29,272 nt of DNA, taken from positions 67,715 through 96,986 of the forward strand of contig NW_019775458.1 of NCBI RefSeq assembly GCF_001039355.2, written 5' to 3'. The notes under the pieces were generated by a model. That model was given only the letters and a program-made list of their open reading frames with translations. It searched no databases and was not told the origin of the DNA. Below are positions 12,763 to 20,400 of the stretch, one piece after another. The stretch comes from Lingula anatina. Its lineage: Eukaryota > Brachiopoda > Lingulata > Lingulida > Lingulidae. Made by a program: the position numbers and the translations under genes. The number at the start of each line of letters is the position of its first letter. Position 1 is the stretch's first letter.

Positions 12763-12790
12763 GGCTTCCCTCACCTGAAATGTACTGCTA
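12763..12790 (+). CDS. IL-17R exon 1 (28-nt micro-exon), copy A
   Basis: A 28-nt exon between a pyrimidine-rich acceptor (tttattttgcag) and a strong donor (gtaagttg). It enters at phase 0 and leaves one base that completes a Ser codon with the next exon. It encodes GFPHLKCTA, and LKCTAS runs into the cysteine pattern at the start of exon 2. It has no Met and no hydrophobic stretch, so it cannot be the true first exon. It is identical in copy B (15983-16010), including its splice sites. Confidence 0.7.
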
Positions 12791-14379
12791 GTAAGTTGAC
12801 TTTTAAAATTACCAGATACTTAATATTATCATGAAAATGTTAAATGAAAGTGAAATGTTTGACCCTTAGAAAACCCAAGCAATTACGTATGGTACACACA
12901 ATAACTCAAAAAATTGCTTATTAATTTATAAAAATGGTGTATATTTTGAATGGTTTTTATACAGGTCATTGATGGCAAATAATCCTTTGGTTATTTTAAA
13001 TATCATTTTTCATTCACTGCTTTATAATGTTTGACATTGAAAATATTGTAATGGAAAAATGTAAAATACAAATTAAATTTAATTAAGGCATGAGTGTCTG
13101 TCATGTACATATTTAGCCATTGTGTTAAAATTGATCAAAATATCTAATGACACATTTCTGTTGTATTTATTGATTTATTTTATTTATTTATTCATTTCAT
13201 CTGTTCCTTTTTTGCAGGTAAAAACTGTTTAGATGCCTGGATATCAAATTTGACGAACAATAATTTCAATCCTAGTGCTCCCACTGAGTTGACTGGAGAA
13301 TCTTTCCTAAAAGATTATGTTTACAAGGGGCGTACTTTTGATAATTATCCTGCTTTCAATATCACTTGGAAGGCAGCTGATAATGGTAAGAATTTTTTAG
13401 ACATGAAAATAAACCCTATATCATTGTCAAATAACAAATAAGTTTTTAAAAAGTGTGTGTGTGTGCAATTAATTGCCTTGTATAGAAGGCTGAAATTTTG
13501 TCTTTTGGCTTCTTTTTTAGACTGAAAAAATGGCACGCGGACAGTTAGCTGCTTTGTGAAATTCAGCTTAATTGGCTAAATCTCTGATCAGTAAGGCAAA
13601 GATTTAAGTGGAAAAAGACTACTTAAAGCTTTGTGAAATGAGTTGTTTTAAATAATGTTCCTTCCTTCCAAAGAGAATTATATATAACAGAATTAGTGAC
13701 CTTATTGTTCACCTTTCAGCTGGATTCCGTTACACCAAGGGATTTAAAGTGACCATATTGTTTTTAAATGGGTACAGAGTGAACGAAAACATATGCAGAT
13801 TCTACAACATGACTGACGCTGTCTGGAATGATGCTGATCACATGAACCAACCAAGAGTAAGTGATGCTTATTATTTTTATACAATCTTGTTTAAATGTGT
13901 GCAATATGTTTTGGGCCAAAAATTTGAAATGATCTACCAAATGAAATCAAATAATGTGGTAGTCTGAATGCAGTGAAAACAATGCTTAAAAAATGGGAAG
14001 GACCTAAGTGCAAGTGTTATCTCCGCAACAAATATGGATAACGATAAATTTAAACCGAAACGATGTCTCAGTGTAAACATAATTAATAAATTATCAGCTA
14101 TGATCATGTATCATACCATGTCAGCTGCTAGGCCTTATTTTCCTGTTGTAATTGCAATCAATAGAAGTAGTTAGAAATACTAGTGGTAAACATTGTATCA
14201 TTATCTAACTTATTGTGTCAGTGAATAGCTACTTGGCTAATGTTTGTACTTTCATTCTTTCCGACATGAAATAAACTTTATTGTATTGTATTGTGAACTT
14301 AGATCTGATTTTTTATTGATGTTTTTACTAAAAACATGTACACTAACTCTCTCTCTTTCTCTCTCTCTCTCTCTCATGT

Positions 14380-14429
<50 letters not shown>

Positions 14430-17400
14430 ATTTTATACGTGCCCACTAACAGGACCATGCAAACATGGCAGGAACAAGGCAAGAACATTCACAAGCACGT
14501 GAAGTAGGTACGAAGAGATTCTGATTCCTTGCATGAATTATATACCACTGTATTGGCACATTCAGAACAGAGAATTCGAGTACTAATTAACTGATCCGCC
14601 GATTAAATATGGCCGACCCTACTTCAAAAGCAATGTCGCTAATTCCATGATGGTCTCTCCTTCTTCACACACTACGTCGCTGCAGGGGCCCACCATATAA
14701 ACCTCTGAGATGAGAATTAATCTGTTTAACCCTCANGTACATTACAGCATACATAATAACATACATTTTTCTCTTTGTAATCAGTTTTGCATTTTTGGTA
14801 AACGTATCTCACTAAGAAAAGATAAAATGCATGTTATGTGATACCCCTGTGGGGGAGAATTGTTATTGACTTGAATGACAAGGATTGGGCATATTTTCTT
14901 TGAGTGGGCAATATATTATTAAGTTCAACTTCCAAGAAATTGTATAATTTATTACTTGTTTCATTTCTCAGACAAGTCTTTCTACATACAACTGAGTGAA
15001 TTGTCAAAATATCAAGGAAGTTATGGGCTGTAATTGAATAGCACTTGAGGGATTCAATAAGTAATAATAAGATCCTACAATAGCTACAGCTAGTGGTAAG
15101 AACCAGTGAAGGCTGACAAACTAAGATTCTATTATACAGTATAATAGAAGACCACGTGCATTCTGTATTATTATTTTTTTTTTTTGCTGAACAATGTGAT
15201 AGATTAAATAGGGAATTTAGTTGATTTGCAAATGGGCTGAACTTGTTGATGCAAAAGTCAATCATTTCTAAAGAATCTATACACATTTTCTTTCAGTAAT
15301 TGTTTTGTTCTTGATGGCGTGCATATATGTTTAGTTTATTATTTAATCATTGCAAATTGTTATTAAGTAAACAAATGTCAGATTGACTTGTGAGATAACT
15401 AAGTGCATATTCAGTATTACCTGTGCCAAATCACAAAAAATGAAAGGAAATGTGCATGTATGTAAATAAATATGTAGAAATTACAATGTACTAGTAGATA
15501 TTGTATGCGATAGTACATGGTTTTAAGTGATGGCCTTGTAAAGACCACTGCTACATTTATCACCAATAATGATAGTTAATTGAAAAGAAAAAAATTAATG
15601 AGATCTTAGATTGTGTTGGATGAGATGAATATCAGTGAGATCGCAGCTAAAGCAATGGTTTTCAAAAAGCAACAAAATTGGAAAATGCAGTTTGAATGCC
15701 ACAGAATTACAAGGGTTGTAAGCAAGTAGAACATTTTCTGTTGTTTAAGTGCAGCAGTAGATATCAGTCTTGAAAGATAGGAAAAGCTTAAACATTGACA
15801 AGCCCTGCAGTTTTAACTGCATGACTCAGACACTTTGAATCCACAAACTTTGTATATAAATATATTTAAATTTAAGTATTTATTTATATTTATTTCATCT
15901 AATACCAAAATATATTTTGAAATGTTATTTTGTATTTCAAGTCTAAAATTAATAACTTAATTGTATCTTTTTTATTTTGCAGGGCTTCCCTCACCTGAAA
16001 TGTACTGCTAGTAAGTTGACTTTAAAAATTACCAGATACTTAATATTATCATGAAAATGTTAAATGAAAGTGAAATGTTTGACCCTTAGAAAACCCAAGC
16101 AATTACGTATGGTACACACAATAACTCAAAAAATTGCTTATTAATTTATAAAAATGATGTATATTTTGAATGGTTTTTATACAGGTCATTGATGGCAAAT
16201 AATCCTTTGGTTATTTTAAATATCATTTTTCATTCACTGCTTTATAATGTTTGACATTGACAATATTGTAATGGAAAAATGTAAAATACAAATTAAATTT
16301 AATTAAGGCATGAGTGTCTGTCATGTACATATTTAGCCATTGTGTTAAAATTGATCAAAATATCTAATGACACATTTCTGTTGTATTTATTGATTTATTT
16401 TATTTATTTATTCATTTCATCTGTTCCTTTTTTGCAGGTAAAAACTGTTTAGATGCCTGGATATCAAATTTGACGAACAATAATTTCAATCCTAGTGCTC
16501 CCACTGAGTTGACTGGAGAATCTTTCCTAAAAGATTATGTTTACAAGGGGCGTACTTTTGATAATTATCCTGCTTTCAATATCACTTGGAAGGCAGCTGA
16601 TAATGGTAAGAATTTTTTAGACATGAAAATAAACCCTATATCATTGTCAAATAACAAATAAGTTTTAAAAAAGTGTGTGTGTGTGTGTGTGTGCAATTAA
16701 TTGCCTTGTATAGAAGGCTGAAATTTTGTCTTTTGGCTTATTTTTTAGACTGCTTTGTGAAATTCAGCTTAATTGGCTAAATCTCTGATCAGTAAGGCAA
16801 AGATTTAAGTGGAAAAAGACTACTTAAAGCTTTGTGAAATGAGTTGTTTTAAATAATGTTCCTTCCTTCCAAAGAGAATTATATATAACAGAATTAGTGA
16901 CCTTATTGTTCACCTTTCAGCTGGATTCCGTTACACCAAGGGATTTAAAGTGACCATATTGTTTTTAAATGGGTACAGAGTGAACGAAAATATATGCAGA
17001 TTCTACAACATGACTGACGCTGTCTGGAATGATGCTGATCACATGAACCAACCAAGAGTAAGTGATGCTTATTATTTTTATACAATCTTGTTTAAATGTG
17101 TGCAATATGTTTTGGGCAAAAAATTTGGAATGATCTACCAAATGAAATCAAACAATGTGTTAGTCTGAATGAAGTGAAAACAATGCTTTAAAAATGGGAA
17201 GGACCTAAGTGCAAGTGTAATCTCCGCAACAAATATTCATAACGATAAATTTAAACAGACACGATGTCTCAGTGTAAACATAATTAATTAATTAATTAAT
17301 TGCCAGCTATAATCATGTTTGATACTATGTCAGCTGTTAAGCCTAATTTTCCTGTTGTAATTTCAATCAATAGAAGTAGTTAAAAATAGTAGTAGTAAAC

Positions 17401-20400
17401 ATGGTATCATTATCTAACTTATTCTGTCGGTGAATAGCTACTCAGCTAATGTTTGTACTTTCATTCTTTCCGACATGAAATAAACTTTATTGTATTGTAT
17501 TGTGAACTTAGATCTGAATTTTTATTGATGTTTTTACTAAAAACATGTACACTAACTCACTCTCTTTTTCTCTCTCTCTCATGCACGCACGCACACACAC
17601 ACACACACACACACACTGATTTTATACATGCCCACTAACAGGACCATGCAAATATGCAGGTGCACAATAACGTTCACAAGCACGTGAAGTAGGTACGAAG
17701 AGATTCTGATTCCTTGCATGAATTATATACCACTGTATTGGCACATTCAGAACAGAGAATTCGAGTACTAATTAACTGATCCGCCAATTAAATATGGCCG
17801 ACCCTACTTCAAAAGCAATGTCGCTTATTCCATGATGGTCTCTCCTTCTTCACACACTACGTTGCTGCAGGGGCCCACCATATAAACCTCTGAGATGAGA
17901 ATTAATCTGTTTAATGGCGCATGTGAAGGGGGGGGAACCACTGGGACTCAGCGGCATCGTTTTTGAAGTGGGGTCTTCCATGTTTAATCGACGGATCTGT
18001 TAGTCAGTAGATTATCTTCTTCTGAATGCCCTCTGTGATAAATGGATCATAAATAATTTTCTTGTGTTTCAGCCCATGTTCCACTTCTTCATAAATAACC
18101 TTCCTGAAAGCACAGACTGCTGGGTTCAAGTTTGCAGCCTACCCATGCCAAGCCCTGATCGCACTCAACCCTGTGTACATATGTTCCAAAGTACATTGGC
18201 CAAAGACAAAGGTGGGTTTTATTCAGGGACTTCAGATGATGACTCGATCTTTGAAATTTACTGCTATTATATTATATTATTAAATAAGTAATAAATAAGT
18301 GGTAGCAAAAAAAAATTTTTAGGCTAACACACACACACACACACACACACATATACTTCTATTCTACACAGTAAACACAAATGATGCAGGTTTGACCCTT
18401 GCATTGGAAGGGGGTCCATTTTTGTTTGAGTCAACCAGGGAGAATAATTCATTTAAGTTCATATTTATACCATAAACATTATACCTTTATATAGTATTTA
18501 AAAAAACAAGAAAGCAAAATTTAAAAAGGGTAGAAAAAAAAGCCAGAACAATTCTGCAATATTTTATTTTGCCAGCGAGGCAAGTCCCACCAAAGAGCAT
18601 TACATATGTATGTGAAATCACTAGACTGAGATTGACTGAAACACTAGAGAGTAACATCGCAAAAACAGGTTTATAAATTGTAATTTTGTCAACAGTTTTG
18701 AATATGGTTTATACTAGTCAGAGATGATTTAGAGAAAAAGTGATGAAATTTCAACAATTTGAAAAATCATTTTTGTTTTAAAAAGGTCTTAAACACGTTG
18801 CCCAGTATAATCAAAGGAAATTTGCTTTCAGACCCCAACACATTATCTGGAGCTTTATGGTACACAACGATACGTCTACAGATAAAATCTGCTGAACTGG
18901 AGGTCTATTTCCAACCCAAGTCTGATATCATTGTTTATGATGTGGAACTGCTTCATAATGAAACCAGTAAAAAAATTAAGAGTAATGATGTATATGAGGT
19001 AAGTGTAAGAATACAAGTCTTTGAGAAAAAAGTAGGTAATCATGCAGAATTATGAACTAACATAGTGTTATTTTTCCTGATATTGCATTCTGTGCAATGT
19101 GGCATGCTCAACACAAAAATAAATAAATAAATAACACACAGTTATACTGAAATAAAGAATATGTGTATTTGAACTACAGTGTTATGTGCATGTGTTTGTA
19201 ATTATTGATTTTAAATTCCAGAACGATCCAAGAACTTATTTTCCCACTCCTTGCCCAGGGAGATACAAAATTTGGGTAACTATCTTTCCCGTGTTTATAT
19301 TCCAAAATCTGGAGAACTGATGTTGTTAACAATATTTGGTGAAAAATAATTTTATTTAATTCATCCAATTTGGGATCAAAGAAAATGTTTTGATGATGAT
19401 AAACTTTCAGTGATGAATATTTTACATTAGTTAAGAATATGAGTTGTTTGAAATTTGTTAGCAACCAGGAAATGTGCTACATGTAATAATCTTTTTATCT
19501 TATCTGATATCAAGATGTGTTTTTAAGAAGGAACCTCAGACTTTTAACGAAATTTATTAAATCATTTTCATTAATGACTCTTTTGAATATTAGGGTCTTT
19601 AAAATAAAATGTTTCTAAATCTTATTTAAGTATTTTAGGCAAATTATAGAATTGTACCCCCCGGTAATTAATATTTTATTGTTTTTTAAAATTTCCTGCT
19701 CAGTTGTAGTTTAGACTTAAAATGTTGTTTATATTACTATTATTATTGTGTGGAATGATCAATTAGCATACATTAAATAGATATGTGCACCTCAGTTGTT
19801 TCCTACACACCTTTTCAGGTAACTCCCAAGCACACAATGGGGAAACTAAATAATCGTTGTGTGTGCACAAATACAGGGAATACATGTGAAAACCATTGCA
19901 CCACTACTTCCCTGGAGTTTGAGATAAAAGGTGAGGACAGTGTCCGTTTGTGGAAACAGTGGCCTGTAACTGAATACATTTATGAATTTCTACTGATCCA
20001 GTGTCAGATTTAGACTCGATTTAGTGGAGGACGCTGATATAATGATATAATAATATAATGATCGATTGTGTTTATTAGTGATTGTCGTATTAACTGTGAA
20101 TAAATGTAATTTGCAACGTTACCAGTGAATAAGTTGTCACATGAAGCATAATTTAAGAAAAGTAGTTACAATAGCAAATGGTCATGTTACTGTTACGACT
20201 GATAATGTAACAGTGCAATATTATATAGTTACCATTATGCTAACAACTTAAATTTGAATACTACAAATATTACAGTTATCACGTTATCAACATCCAACTT
20301 CACTGCAGATAATATTAAAATTTAGGAATTTAATGATTTAAACCATACATGATAAATTTCATTCCAGAATCTGACGTCAGTCGAGAAAAATTACGCCAGT

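Larger units (their letters stand above)
11489..14729 (+). repeat. Direct 3.2-kb duplicated block, copy A
   Basis: From gcacattacagcatacataa to the tctgtttaa just before the unresolved base at 14736. It matches 14737-17914 over its whole length, covering exons 1-3 and their introns. Differences are scattered substitutions, microsatellite length changes, short indels and one small inversion. It is about 60 bp longer than copy B. Either two alleles placed in tandem by assembly or a recent tandem duplication. Confidence 0.95.
14737..17914 (+). repeat. Direct 3.2-kb duplicated block, copy B
   Basis: Second copy of the block. It starts immediately after the unresolved base at 14736 with the same sequence that follows the unresolved base at 11488, and continues without interruption into the intron before exon 4. 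Copy A's homology stops in the middle of the foldback element that copy B runs through. Confidence 0.95.

Noticed and set aside
14834-15286. 150-codon minus-strand open frame
   Set aside because: It covers the segment inverted between the two copies, so copy A does not preserve it, and it has no recognisable domain.
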